This document shows, in pieces, positions 32,368-41,099 of a stretch of DNA of 64,000 nt (the first letter of the stretch is position 1; each line of letters begins with the position of its first letter). The DNA is from Streptomyces lavendulae subsp. lavendulae (GTDB lineage: Bacteria > Actinomycetota > Actinomycetes > Streptomycetales > Streptomycetaceae): positions 3,906,001 through 3,970,000 of the forward strand of contig NZ_CP024985.1 in assembly GCF_002803845.1 (NCBI RefSeq), read 5' to 3'. The notes below the pieces were generated by a model. The model made no database searches, had not been told where the DNA came from, and saw only the letters and a list, made by a program, of their open reading frames with translations. The position numbers and the translations under genes are program-made.

Positions 32368-34265
32368 CGTGGCGTTTCCTCCTGGACTACGGCGAGCAGG
32401 GCGCCGAACTCGACCTGTTGGCCGGTGGCGGCGTGGAGCGCGGTGAGCGTGCCGGAGGCCGGAGCGAGGATGCGGTGCTCCATCTTCATGGCCTCCAGCC
32501 AGAGCAGAGGCTGCCCGGCGGTGACGGCGGTGCCGGGGGCGAGTCCCTCGGCGACGCGGACGACGGTGCCGGGCATGGGGGCGAGCAGGGAGCCCGGTTC
32601 GGTGCGGTCCTGAGGATCGGGGAACCGGGGGACGGGGACGAGGGCGTGGGCGCCGAGGACGGAGTCGACGTAGAGCGTGTTCGATTCGCGTTTCACGTGG
32701 AACACGCGCCTGACGCCGTCGACTTCGAGGGTGACGAGGGTGGGCGTGGCGGCCAGGACGCGGACGCCGGGACGGTTCACGGGGTGGTACTGGACCTCGT
32801 GCTCGGTGCCCGCCGCGGTGTAGCGGCGGGTGTGGGGCCGGGAGCGGAGGTTGCGCCAGCCGCCCAGCCGGGAGGCCAGCGGGGCGTCGGCCTCCGGGGC
32901 GGCTTCGGCGAGGGCGGCGGCCAGGGCGGCCAGGGCGGGATCGGGGGTCTCCTCGGTGAGGGCGGCGAGGTGGCGGTCGTAGAAGCCGGTGTCGACGCTG
33001 CCGGAGGCGAAGTCCGGGTGGCGCAGGGAGCCCACGAGGAGTTCGCGGTTGGTGGTCAGGCCGTGGATGCGGGCGCCCGCGAGGGCGTGGGCGAGGATCC
33101 GGACCGCCTCGGCGCGGGTCGGCGCGTGCGCGACGACCTTGGCCAGCATCGGGTCGTAGTGGACGCCGACCTGGTCGCCCGCGCTGAAGCCGGTGTCGAC
33201 GCGGACCCCGGCGGGGAAGTCCAGGGTGTGCAGGACCCCGGTCTGCGGGCGCCAGTCCCTCGCCGGGTCCTCGGCGTAGAGGCGGGCCTCCACGGCGTGG
33301 CCGGAGGGCTCCGGGGGCGTGACGGGCAGGGCCGTCCCCTCGGCGACGCGGAGCTGGAGGGCGACGAGGTCGAGCCCGAAGACGGCTTCGGTGACCGGGT
33401 GTTCGACCTGGAGGCGGGTGTTCATCTCCAGGAAGTACGGGCGGCCGTCCTCGGTGACGAGGAACTCGACGGTGCCGGCGCCCCGGTAGGAGACGGCGCG
33501 GGCGGCGGCGACGGCCGCGGTGTGCAGGGCGTCGCGCAGGGCGGCGGGCAGGCCGGGGGCGGGGGCCTCCTCGATGACCTTCTGGTGGCGGCGCTGGAGG
33601 GAGCAGTCGCGGGTGCCGAGCGCCCAGACGGTGCCGTGGGCGTCGGCGAGGACCTGCACCTCGACGTGGCGGCCGCGTTCCACGTAGGGCTCCGCGAAGA
33701 CCTCCCCGTCCCCGAAGGCCGAGAGGGCCTCGGCGGACGCGGCGTCGAGGGACTCCTTGAGGGAGTCCAGGTCGCGTACGACGCGCATGCCGCGGCCCCC
33801 GCCGCCCGCCGCGGCCTTGAGGAGCAGGGGGAGGTCCGCGGGGGTGGCGCCGGCCGGGTCGACGGGGTCGAGGAGGGGGACTCCGGCGGCGCGCATCAGC
33901 TCCTTGGCCCGGGTCTTGGAGGCCATGGCCTCGATGGCCTCCGGCGGCGGGCCGACCCAGGTCAGACCGGCCGCGCGGACCTGCCGGGCGAAGTCGGCGT
34001 TCTCTGAGAGGAAGCCGTAGCCGGGATGGACGGCGTCGGCGCCCGCGGCGAGGGCGGCCCCGATGATCAGGTCGCCGCGCAGGTAGGTGTCGGCGGGGGC
34101 GGCGCCGGGCAGCCGGACGGCCGCGTCGGCCTCGCGGACGTGCAGGGCGTCCGCGTCGGGGTCGGAGTGGACGGCGACGGTGGCCAGGCCCAGGGCGCGC
34201 GCCGTGCGGAAGATCCGGACGGCGATCTCGCCCCGGTTGGCGACGAGGAGGGAGGTGATGGTCAT
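32364..34265 (-). CDS. Acyl-CoA carboxylase alpha subunit (biotin carboxylase + BCCP)
   Basis: The 633-residue protein has a biotin carboxylase N-domain (about residues 1-110), an ATP-grasp (about 115-310, including KAAAGGGGRGMRVV and FLEMNTRLQVEHPVTE) and a C-domain (about 330-440). A linker and biotinyl domain follow, with EAMKMEH near 590 and the biotin on its Lys. With the carboxyltransferase encoded upstream it forms a methylcrotonyl-/geranyl-CoA-type carboxylase. The start is 8 bp after the carboxyltransferase stop. Substrate preference cannot be read with confidence. Confidence 0.94.
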   Translation of the reverse strand: MTITSLLVANRGEIAVRIFRTARALGLATVAVHSDPDADALHVREADAAVRLPGAAPADTYLRGDLIIGAALAAGADAVHPGYGFLSENADFARQVRAAGLTWVGPPPEAIEAMASKTRAKELMRAAGVPLLDPVDPAGATPADLPLLLKAAAGGGGRGMRVVRDLDSLKESLDAASAEALSAFGDGEVFAEPYVERGRHVEVQVLADAHGTVWALGTRDCSLQRRHQKVIEEAPAPGLPAALRDALHTAAVAAARAVSYRGAGTVEFLVTEDGRPYFLEMNTRLQVEHPVTEAVFGLDLVALQLRVAEGTALPVTPPEPSGHAVEARLYAEDPARDWRPQTGVLHTLDFPAGVRVDTGFSAGDQVGVHYDPMLAKVVAHAPTRAEAVRILAHALAGARIHGLTTNRELLVGSLRHPDFASGSVDTGFYDRHLAALTEETPDPALAALAAALAEAAPEADAPLASRLGGWRNLRSRPHTRRYTAAGTEHEVQYHPVNRPGVRVLAATPTLVTLEVDGVRRVFHVKRESNTLYVDSVLGAHALVPVPRFPDPQDRTEPGSLLAPMPGTVVRVAEGLAPGTAVTAGQPLLWLEAMKMEHRILAPASGTLTALHAATGQQVEFGALLAVVQEETPR

Positions 34266-34273
34266 CTGCGGGC

Positions 34274-35872
34274 TCACATCCGGAAGACGCCGAAGCCGCC
34301 ACGGGCGCCCTCGACGGGGGCGTTGTGGACGGCCGAGAGGCACAGGCCGAGGACGGTGCGGGTGTCGCGCGGGTCGATGACCCCGTCGTCGTACAGCCGC
34401 CCCGAGAGGAAGAGGGGGAGGGACTCGGATTCGATCTGCGCCTCGACGAAGGCGCGCATCCCCGCGTCCTGTTCCTCGTCGTACGGGAGCCCCTTGGCGG
34501 CGGCGGACTGCCGGGACACGATCGAGAGCACGCCGGCGAGCTGGGCGGGGCCCATGACGGCGGACTTGGCGCTGGGCCAGGCGAAGAGGAAGCGGGGCTC
34601 GTAGGCGCGCCCGCACATGCCGTAGTGGCCGGCGCCGTAGCTGGCGCCGATGAGGACGGACAGGTGCGGGACGCGGGAGTTGGAGACCGCGTTGATCATC
34701 ATCGAGCCGTGTTTGACGATGCCGCCCTGCTCGTACTCCTTGCCGACCATGTAGCCGGTGGTGTTGTGGAGGAAGAGCAGCGGGATGTCGCGCTGGTTGG
34801 CGAGCTGGATGAACTGGGCGGCCTTCTGCGACTCGGCGCTGAACAGCACCCCCTGGGCGTTGGCGAGGATGCCGACCGGGTAGCCGTGCAGGGTGGCCCA
34901 GCCGGTGACCAGGCTGGTGCCGTACAGGGGCTTGAACTCGTCGAAGTCGGAGGCGTCGACGATGCGCGCGATGACCTCGCGGGGGTCGAAGGGGGTCTTC
35001 AGGTCCGGCGGGACGATGCCGAGCAGCTCCTCCGGGTCGTGGAGGGGTTCGGCGGCCCGCGGCGGATCGGCGTACGGCTTGCGGTGGTTGAGGCGGGCCA
35101 CGATGCGGCGGGCCTGGCGGATGGCGTCGTACTCGTCGAGGGCGTAGTGGTCGGCGAGGCCGGAGACGCGGGCGTGCATGTCGGCGCCGCCGAGGGACTC
35201 GTCGTCGCTCTCCTCGCCGGTGGCCATCTTGACGAGGGGCGGGCCACCGAGGAAGACCTTGGAACGGTCCTTGATCATGACGGTGTGGTCGGACATCCCG
35301 GGGATGTAGGCGCCGCCCGCGGTGGAGTTGCCGAAGACGACGGCGACGGTCGGGACGCCCTCGGCGGAGAGCCGGGTCAGGTCGCGGAAGACCGCCCCGC
35401 CCGGGATGAAGATCTCCTTCTGGGAGGGCAGGTCGGCGCCGCCGGACTCCACGAGGCTGATGCAGGGCAGGCGGTTCTGGCGGGCGATCTCGTTGGCGCG
35501 CAGGGCCTTCTTGAGGGTCCACGGGTTGCTGGCGCCGCCGCGCACGGTCGGGTCGTTGGCGGTGATCAGGCACTCGACGCCCTCGACGGTGCCGATGCCG
35601 GTGACCATCGAGGCGCCGACCGGGTAGTCGCTGCCCCAGCCGGCGAGCGGGGACAGCTCCAGGAAGGGGGTGTCGGGGTCGAGGAGCAGCTCGACGCGCT
35701 CGCGGGCCAGGAGCTTGCCGCGGTCGCGGTGGCGGGCGGTGTACTTCTCGCCGCCGCCGGCCAGGGCCTTGGCGTGTTCCGCGTCGAGCGCGGCGAGCCG
35801 TTCCAGGGCCTCGGTACGGGCCTCGGTGTGCTCGGGGGAGCGGGGGTCGACGGTGGTGCCGAGACGGGTCAT
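34274..35872 (-). CDS. Acyl-CoA carboxyltransferase beta subunit
   Basis: The 532-residue protein has both halves of the carboxyltransferase fold. RHRDRGKLLARERVELLLD and ESGGADLP are in the N-half; FLHNTTGYMVGKEYEQGGI and IGASYGAGHYGMCGRAYEPRF are in the C-half. The FLHNTTGYMVG and SYGAGHYGMCGRAY signatures are those of methylcrotonyl-/geranyl-CoA carboxylase beta rather than propionyl-CoA carboxylase. It overlaps atuA by ATGA at 35869-35872. Confidence 0.94.
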   Translation of the reverse strand: MTRLGTTVDPRSPEHTEARTEALERLAALDAEHAKALAGGGEKYTARHRDRGKLLARERVELLLDPDTPFLELSPLAGWGSDYPVGASMVTGIGTVEGVECLITANDPTVRGGASNPWTLKKALRANEIARQNRLPCISLVESGGADLPSQKEIFIPGGAVFRDLTRLSAEGVPTVAVVFGNSTAGGAYIPGMSDHTVMIKDRSKVFLGGPPLVKMATGEESDDESLGGADMHARVSGLADHYALDEYDAIRQARRIVARLNHRKPYADPPRAAEPLHDPEELLGIVPPDLKTPFDPREVIARIVDASDFDEFKPLYGTSLVTGWATLHGYPVGILANAQGVLFSAESQKAAQFIQLANQRDIPLLFLHNTTGYMVGKEYEQGGIVKHGSMMINAVSNSRVPHLSVLIGASYGAGHYGMCGRAYEPRFLFAWPSAKSAVMGPAQLAGVLSIVSRQSAAAKGLPYDEEQDAGMRAFVEAQIESESLPLFLSGRLYDDGVIDPRDTRTVLGLCLSAVHNAPVEGARGGFGVFRM

Positions 35873-37650
35873 GGGCGGGTCCCCTCCGGGGCGGGCGGCG
35901 GCAGGAGGTGCGTCGGGATGTCGAGGTGGCGGGCACGCAGCCATTCCCCGAGGGCCTTGGCCTGGGGGTCGAAGCGGTGTCCGGAGGCGACCCCGGCGCC
36001 GAGGAGGCCGGGGACGGTGAAGTTGAGGGCGCGGAGGTTCGGGAGCTCGTGGCGGGTGACGGGGAGGGGGGCGGTCTCGGGGAGCAGGTCCCTCAGGAGG
36101 TCGGTGGTGAGGGTGTCCCGCAGCCACTGCCAGGCGGCTTCGTCGGCGACCCAGACACCGATGTTGGCGTCGCCGCCCTTGTCGCCGCTGCGGGCTCCGG
36201 CGACGGTGCCGAGGGGGGCTCGGGTGGTGGGGGCGCCGCCGGGGCGGGCGCGGGGGGTGGGCCCTGCGGGGCTCTCCCCCACCCCGCCCCTTCCCGTAAC
36301 CGGGGGCTGCGCCCCCGGCCCCCCGTCCCGGGGCTCCGCCCCGGACCCCCGCGCCTCGAACGCCGGCGAGGCCGAATCCACCGCCACCCGCGTGCCGTCC
36401 GGGAGGGTCGCCGTGTGGGGGACGCGGGTGGCTTCGATCGTTGCCGAGGTGAAGACCCCGTACGGCTGGGCCGGGCCCGGTGGGGCCGTGACGTGGAAGC
36501 CGGGGTAGCTGCCGAGGGCCAGTTCGACCGCCGACGAGGTCAGGGCGCGCCCGACCCGGTCGGGGGACGGGTCGCGGACCACCAGACGCAGCAGGGCGCT
36601 CGCGGTCTCCTCGGTGGCGGCGTCCTCGTGGTCGGTCCGGGCCAGGGTCCAGTCGGCGGACTCCACCCCGGCGAGCGGGCCCGCCAGCTGTTCTCTCACC
36701 AGGGCGGCCTTGGCCTCGATGTCGAGGCCGGTCAGGACGAAGACGACCTCGTTGCGCCAGCCGCCGATGCGGGTGACGCCCACCTTGAGGGTCGGCGGCG
36801 GGGGCTCGCCGAGGACTCCGCTGATCCGGACCCGGTCCGGGCCGTCGGGCTCCAGGCGGACGGTGTCCAGGCGGGCGGTGACGTCGGGGCCGAGGTAGCG
36901 GGGGCCCTGGGTCTCGTAGAGGAGCTGGGCGGTGACGGTTCCGGTGGTGACGGCCCCGCCGGTGCCCGGGTGTTTGGTGATGACCGCCGAGCCGTCCTCG
37001 GCGACCTCCGCGAGCGGGAAGCCGGGGCGGCGCACGTCGTGGGCGGTGAAGAAGGAGTAGTTGCCGCCCGTGGCCTGGGTGCCGCACTCCAGGACGTGCC
37101 CGGCGACCACCGCCCCGGCCAGCCGGTCGTACGCGTCCGGCGCCCAGTCGAACCACCAGGCGGCGGGCCCGCTGACCAGCGCCGCGTCGGTGACCCGGCC
37201 CGTGACCACCACGTCCGCGCCCGCCCGCAGGCAGGCGGTGATCCCGGCGCCGCCGAGGTAGGCGTTGGCGGTGAGGGCGCCCTCCTCGTAGGGCATGAGG
37301 TCGTCGCCCTCGACGTGGGCCACGGAGACGGGGACGCCCGCCTTGGCGGCCAGTTCCCGTACGGCGTCGGCGAGGGCGGCCGGGTGGAGTCCGCCGGCGT
37401 TCGTGACGATCCGTACGCCCTTCTCGTGCGCGAGGCCCAGGCAGTCCTCCAGTTGCCGCAGGAAGGTCTTGGCGTAGCCGAGGCCGGGGTCCTTGAGGCG
37501 GTCGCGGCCGAGGATCAACATGGTGAGCTCTGCCAGGTAGTCCCCGGTCAGGACGTCCAGCGGGCCGCCGGTCAGCATCTCGCGCAGGGCGCCGAGGCGG
37601 TCCCCGTAGAAGCCGGAGGCGTTGCCGATGCGCAGCGGGCGGCGGTTCAC
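35869..37650 (-). CDS. atuA: AtuA-family protein (acyclic terpene utilisation, former DUF1446)
   Basis: The 593-residue protein has a large N-terminal AtuA domain (about residues 3-430; IGNASGFYGDRLGA, TNAGGLHPAALADAV, VTGRVTDAALVSGPAAWWF, ATGGNYSFF). It also has a C-terminal small AtuA-like domain (about 477-575; GARSGDKGGDANIGVW). In Pseudomonas atuA belongs to the acyclic terpene operon but its reaction is undefined. An interdomain insert (about residues 428-475) is encoded by REP-like palindromes. GTG 37650 overlaps the upstream stop (GTGA). Confidence 0.92.
   Translation of the reverse strand: MNRRPLRIGNASGFYGDRLGALREMLTGGPLDVLTGDYLAELTMLILGRDRLKDPGLGYAKTFLRQLEDCLGLAHEKGVRIVTNAGGLHPAALADAVRELAAKAGVPVSVAHVEGDDLMPYEEGALTANAYLGGAGITACLRAGADVVVTGRVTDAALVSGPAAWWFDWAPDAYDRLAGAVVAGHVLECGTQATGGNYSFFTAHDVRRPGFPLAEVAEDGSAVITKHPGTGGAVTTGTVTAQLLYETQGPRYLGPDVTARLDTVRLEPDGPDRVRISGVLGEPPPPTLKVGVTRIGGWRNEVVFVLTGLDIEAKAALVREQLAGPLAGVESADWTLARTDHEDAATEETASALLRLVVRDPSPDRVGRALTSSAVELALGSYPGFHVTAPPGPAQPYGVFTSATIEATRVPHTATLPDGTRVAVDSASPAFEARGSGAEPRDGGPGAQPPVTGRGGVGESPAGPTPRARPGGAPTTRAPLGTVAGARSGDKGGDANIGVWVADEAAWQWLRDTLTTDLLRDLLPETAPLPVTRHELPNLRALNFTVPGLLGAGVASGHRFDPQAKALGEWLRARHLDIPTHLLPPPAPEGTRP
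36300..36344. repeat. REP-like palindromes inside atuA
   Basis: CCGGGGGC-TGC-GCCCCCGG (36300-36318) and CCGGGGC-TCC-GCCCCGG (36328-36344) lie in a region that continues to about 36370 with CGCCTCGAACGCCGGCGAG. This combination is the typical dispersed Streptomyces intergenic palindrome, here carried in frame inside a coding region. Confidence 0.8.
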
Positions 37651-38447
37651 CGGGCGTCCCGCGGGGCGCGGCCGGAGCCCGCGGGGCCGGCGAAGGCCTG
37701 GGCGATGTCGAGCCAGCGGTCGGCGTCGGGTCCGGTGGCGGTGAGGGCGAGGTCGGCGCGGTGGGCGCGCTGGGTGACCAGCAGGCAGAAGTCCAGGGCG
37801 GGGCCGGTGACCCGCTGCGGGGCGTCGGCGGGTCCGTACTCCCACACCTCGTGGCCGTCCGGGGCGGTGAGTTCCACCCGTACCTCCGCTTCGGGCACGG
37901 GCAGTCCGCGCACGGCGTAGGCGTAGGCGCGGGCCCGTACGCCGATCCGCGCGACGTGCCGCAGCCGGGGGCCGGGGGTGCGGCGGACACCGAGGGCGTC
38001 GGCGACGTCCTGGCCGTGCGCCCAGGTCTCCATCAGGCGGGCGCTGGCCATGGAGGCGGCCTTCATCGGGGGCCCGTACCAGGGGAAGCGGGCGTCGGGC
38101 GAGGCGGCGGCGAGGGCCGCGTCGAGCGCGCGGCGGCCCTCCCGCCAGCGGGCGAGCAGGTCGGCGGGGTCCAGCCGGGCCCCTTCCTCGGCGCCCTCGT
38201 CGACGAAGGAGTCGGGGGCCTTCAGGGCCTCTTCGACCCTGAGGGCGAATCCGTCGGGGTCGGTGAGGGCGAGCAGCGCGGCCTGGTCGGTCCAGTGCAG
38301 GTGGGCGATCTGGTGGGCGATGGTCCAGCCGCTCGCGGGGGTGGGAGCGGCCCAGTCGGCGGCGGGCAACTCCCCCACGAGGGCGTCGAGTTCCCCGCTC
38401 TCCTCCCGTAGATCGGTGAAGACGGCGACGGCGGACGGATCGGGCAC
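37647..38447 (-). CDS. TIGR03084-family (DinB/maleylpyruvate isomerase-like) protein
   Basis: The 266-residue protein has the mycothiol-dependent DinB-like N-terminal four-helix domain (about residues 5-150) with metal-ligand histidines in ASGWTIAHQIAHLHWTD and LMETWAHGQDVADALG. A C-terminal beta-rich domain follows. It is the first gene of the catabolic operon. The family is often linked to acyl-CoA operons in actinomycetes; its reaction is unknown. GTG 38447 has GAGGGGAG upstream. Confidence 0.85.
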   Translation of the reverse strand: MPDPSAVAVFTDLREESGELDALVGELPAADWAAPTPASGWTIAHQIAHLHWTDQAALLALTDPDGFALRVEEALKAPDSFVDEGAEEGARLDPADLLARWREGRRALDAALAAASPDARFPWYGPPMKAASMASARLMETWAHGQDVADALGVRRTPGPRLRHVARIGVRARAYAYAVRGLPVPEAEVRVELTAPDGHEVWEYGPADAPQRVTGPALDFCLLVTQRAHRADLALTATGPDADRWLDIAQAFAGPAGSGRAPRDAR

Positions 38448-38760
38448 GGTGTGCTCCCCTCTCGGCGTGAGGGGAAGCCTGGCAGCCTCCACTTAAACAA
38501 TCAAGCATGCTTGCATGATTTTTGCAGCGCCCATCCGGTTCCCGCCACCCCATCTAACCTCGTTCGGGTGAGCGCGAGTTGACGCATTGACCGCGCCACC
38601 CGCCCGCTCCCCCGGACGCCCCCGCACCGGGCCGGGGAGGCTTTCGGCCGTCCGCCGGGAAGCCGCCGGACAGCGCCGTGCGGCCCACCGATACTGAACG
38701 CTCCGCCGCGCCCTCCCCCACAGCCGCATCCGAACACGTCCACGCCCATCGACGAAGAGG
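38448..38760. promoter_or_regulatory. Divergent regulatory region with palindrome CAAGCATGCTTG
   Basis: This 313-bp gap carries no gene. Close to the catabolic operon it holds the perfect palindrome CAAGCATGCTTG (38502-38513) inside a wider AATC...GATT frame, in a short AT-rich patch (38491-38523) that probably includes the minus-strand promoter. It is a good candidate operator for the TetR protein encoded at the end of the operon. The CocE-side half (38580-38760) is GC-rich, with no clear motif. Confidence 0.6.
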
Positions 38761-40383
38761 ATGAACGCCGTGAACCCAGCGTCCTTGCCGCTCCATCCCG
38801 AACTCGACGTGACGGCCCTCGGCGCCTTCGCGGCCGCCCTGGAGAGCGGTGATCCCGCCGGACTGGCGCCCGCCCGCGCCGCCGAGGTGGAGGCCGTCCG
38901 GGCCGTCACCGTCTTCAGCCGGGGCAAGGTGGCCGGCGCGGGCGGGGACCTGCTCGACGCCGCGCTCTGGCGGCACACCGGCTCCGGGCCGCGACCGGTG
39001 GTGGTGGTGCCCGCCTCGTGGACGGACCAGGGCTGGGTCACGTACGCCGTCCAGGCGAGCCTCTTCGCCGCGCGCGGCTACGACGTCCTCGCCTACAGCG
39101 CCCGCGGGTTCGCCGCCTCGGGGGGCCAGGTGGACGCCGCCGGGCCGCTCGACGTCGCCGACGCCGGACACGCCCTGGACCACCTGCTGGAGCGCACCGC
39201 CGGGCCCGTCACCCGGATCGGCTTCCTGGGCCACTCCTACGGCTCGGGCATCGCCCAGCTCGCCGCCGCGCACGACAGCCGGGTGGACGCGGTCGCCGCG
39301 CTCGGCGCCTGGGGCGACCTCGGCGAGGTCCTCTACGAGAACTCCACCGCCCGCGCCTCCGCCGTCCAGGCCCTCTACGCGGCGGCGGCCCGCGCCCGGC
39401 TGGGCCGGCGGACCGAGCGGGTGCTGGAGAACGTCCTGGCCGGCCGGGAGCGGGAGGAGAACCTGCGGTGGGCGGAGCAGCGCTCGCCCACCACCCACCT
39501 CAAGGAGCTCAACCGCCGCCGGGTGCCGGTCTTCCTCTCCCTCGCCTGGCACGAGACCCTCTTCCCGGTCAACCAGACGCTGAAGCTGTTCGGCGAACTC
39601 ACCGGCCCCAAGCGGCTCGACGCCTCCGTCGGCGACCACGCGGGCCGCGAGACGACCGGCCTGCTCGGCCTGCCGAACCGGATCTGGACCGACGCCCACC
39701 GCTGGTTCGACCACCACCTGCGGGACGTCGACAACGGCATCGCCGACGAGGGGCAGGTGCTCGGGGAGGTGATGTGGACCCGCGCCCTGGAACGCCACCC
39801 CACCTGGCCCTCCCTCACTCATCGCGTCCGCCGCCTGCACCTGACCGGCGGCGGGGAGCTGGCCGACGCGCCCGAACCGGGCTGGTCGGCCGGGGTGGTG
39901 TGCGGGGTGGAGACGGCGGTGCGGGTCGCCGAGGAGGTCGTGCGCTCCGGTTCCGCGGAGCTGGCCGGCCGCCCGGCGGTCCACCGGGCCGAGGCCATCG
40001 ACCGTACGGTGGCCGCCGTCTGGACCGCCCCGGCGGCGGCGGAGACCGTCCGGCTGCGCGGCACCCCCCGGCTGCGGGTGACCTACCGCGCCGCGAACCC
40101 CGGGTCCACGTTCGTGGCGTACCTCATGGACCTGGCGCCCGACGGCTCGGCGCACCTGGTCACGCACGCCCCGTTCAGCGACCTCCACTCGGCCCCGGAC
40201 AGCCTGATCGGCGCGGACATCGCCCTCCAGGCCACGGCCTACGACGTCCCGCCCGGCCACCGCGTGATGCTGGTGCTGGCCGCCCGCGACCCCTTCTACG
40301 GCGACGCCAACCTCCCCCGCGCCACCCTCTCCTTCACCTCCCCCGAGCCCACCCCCTCGTTCCTGGAGCTGCCCCTGTCCTGA
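38761..40383 (+). CDS. CocE/NonD-family (Xaa-Pro dipeptidyl-peptidase-like) hydrolase
   Basis: The 540-residue protein has an N-terminal alpha/beta-hydrolase domain with VVVVPASWTDQGWV, the nucleophile elbow GHSYGSG (Ser near 160) and ARGFAASGGQVD. A C-terminal jelly-roll domain (about residues 360-540; LRVTYRAANPGSTFVAYL, VPPGHRVMLVLAARDP) completes the S15/CocE architecture. No signal peptide is seen. ATG 38761 or GTG 38770 could be the start; GAAGAGG fits the GTG slightly better. Its substrate (ester or peptide) is not inferable. Confidence 0.88.
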   Translation: MNAVNPASLPLHPELDVTALGAFAAALESGDPAGLAPARAAEVEAVRAVTVFSRGKVAGAGGDLLDAALWRHTGSGPRPVVVVPASWTDQGWVTYAVQASLFAARGYDVLAYSARGFAASGGQVDAAGPLDVADAGHALDHLLERTAGPVTRIGFLGHSYGSGIAQLAAAHDSRVDAVAALGAWGDLGEVLYENSTARASAVQALYAAAARARLGRRTERVLENVLAGREREENLRWAEQRSPTTHLKELNRRRVPVFLSLAWHETLFPVNQTLKLFGELTGPKRLDASVGDHAGRETTGLLGLPNRIWTDAHRWFDHHLRDVDNGIADEGQVLGEVMWTRALERHPTWPSLTHRVRRLHLTGGGELADAPEPGWSAGVVCGVETAVRVAEEVVRSGSAELAGRPAVHRAEAIDRTVAAVWTAPAAAETVRLRGTPRLRVTYRAANPGSTFVAYLMDLAPDGSAHLVTHAPFSDLHSAPDSLIGADIALQATAYDVPPGHRVMLVLAARDPFYGDANLPRATLSFTSPEPTPSFLELPLS

Positions 40384-40409
40384 CCCCCGTACAGGTCGGG
40401 GTGCGAAGG

Positions 40410-40997
40410 TCAGGGCGCGAGATCGGCGACGGTGGGGACCACGACCCCGAAGACGTCGGCGATGGTGGTCAGGGCCGCCGTCCGGAGGGCGGCGGCGGGC
40501 ACGACCGTGCCGTCCGGCGCGGCCAGGGACCGGGTGGCGGTCGCCTCGGCGACGACGGTGGGCCGGTAGCCCAGGTTGAAGGCGCCCTGGGCGGTGAAGG
40601 CGACGCACATGTGCGTCATGAACCCGGCCAGCACCAGGTCGGGGCCCGCGCCCAGGTCGCGCAGGACCTTCTCCAGGTCGGTGGCGTGGAAGGCGTTCGG
40701 CACCTGCTTGACCACGACCGGCTCACCCTCCGCGGGCGCCACCTCGGCGCTGATGGAGCCGAGCTCGGTCGTGAGGTCGTAGCCGGCGTCCGCGACATGG
40801 ACGACCGGGGTGCCGGCCGCGCGGGCGGCGGCGAGCAGCCGGGCCCCGGCGGCCAGGGCCTCCTCGGCGCCGTCGAGGGCCATGACGCCGGAGCGGTAGG
40901 TGTTCTGGAAGTCGATCAGCACCAGGGTGCTCTCTGCCAGGCGGGGCGGCGTGTTGTCGAGGCCGATGACGTCGCGCAGGCTCACGGAGGCGGTCAT
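40410..40997 (-). CDS. Isochorismatase-family cysteine hydrolase
   Basis: The 195-residue protein shows the family triad: Asp in LVLIDFQNTYRSG (near 29), Lys in VVKQVPNAFHATDLE and Cys in GFMTHMCVAFTA (near 131). It hydrolyses an amide or similar bond. It lies 102 bp downstream of a GlxA-type regulator on the same strand, which probably controls it. AAGGA precedes ATG 40997. Confidence 0.9.
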   Translation of the reverse strand: MTASVSLRDVIGLDNTPPRLAESTLVLIDFQNTYRSGVMALDGAEEALAAGARLLAAARAAGTPVVHVADAGYDLTTELGSISAEVAPAEGEPVVVKQVPNAFHATDLEKVLRDLGAGPDLVLAGFMTHMCVAFTAQGAFNLGYRPTVVAEATATRSLAAPDGTVVPAAALRTAALTTIADVFGVVVPTVADLAP

Positions 40998-41099
40998 GGG
41001 GGTGTTCCTTTCGGTGGGAGGGCACGGCGGAGCCACGGCCCGCGTGCCGCGGATCGGTGAGAAGGCGGTATGAAGCGAGGGGAAGCGGTACGAAGGTGG

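Noticed and set aside
31207-38553. Very long overlapping frames on both strands across the catabolic operon
   Set aside because: The AtuA, carboxylase and dehydrogenase families account for one strand completely; the others are compositional shadows.
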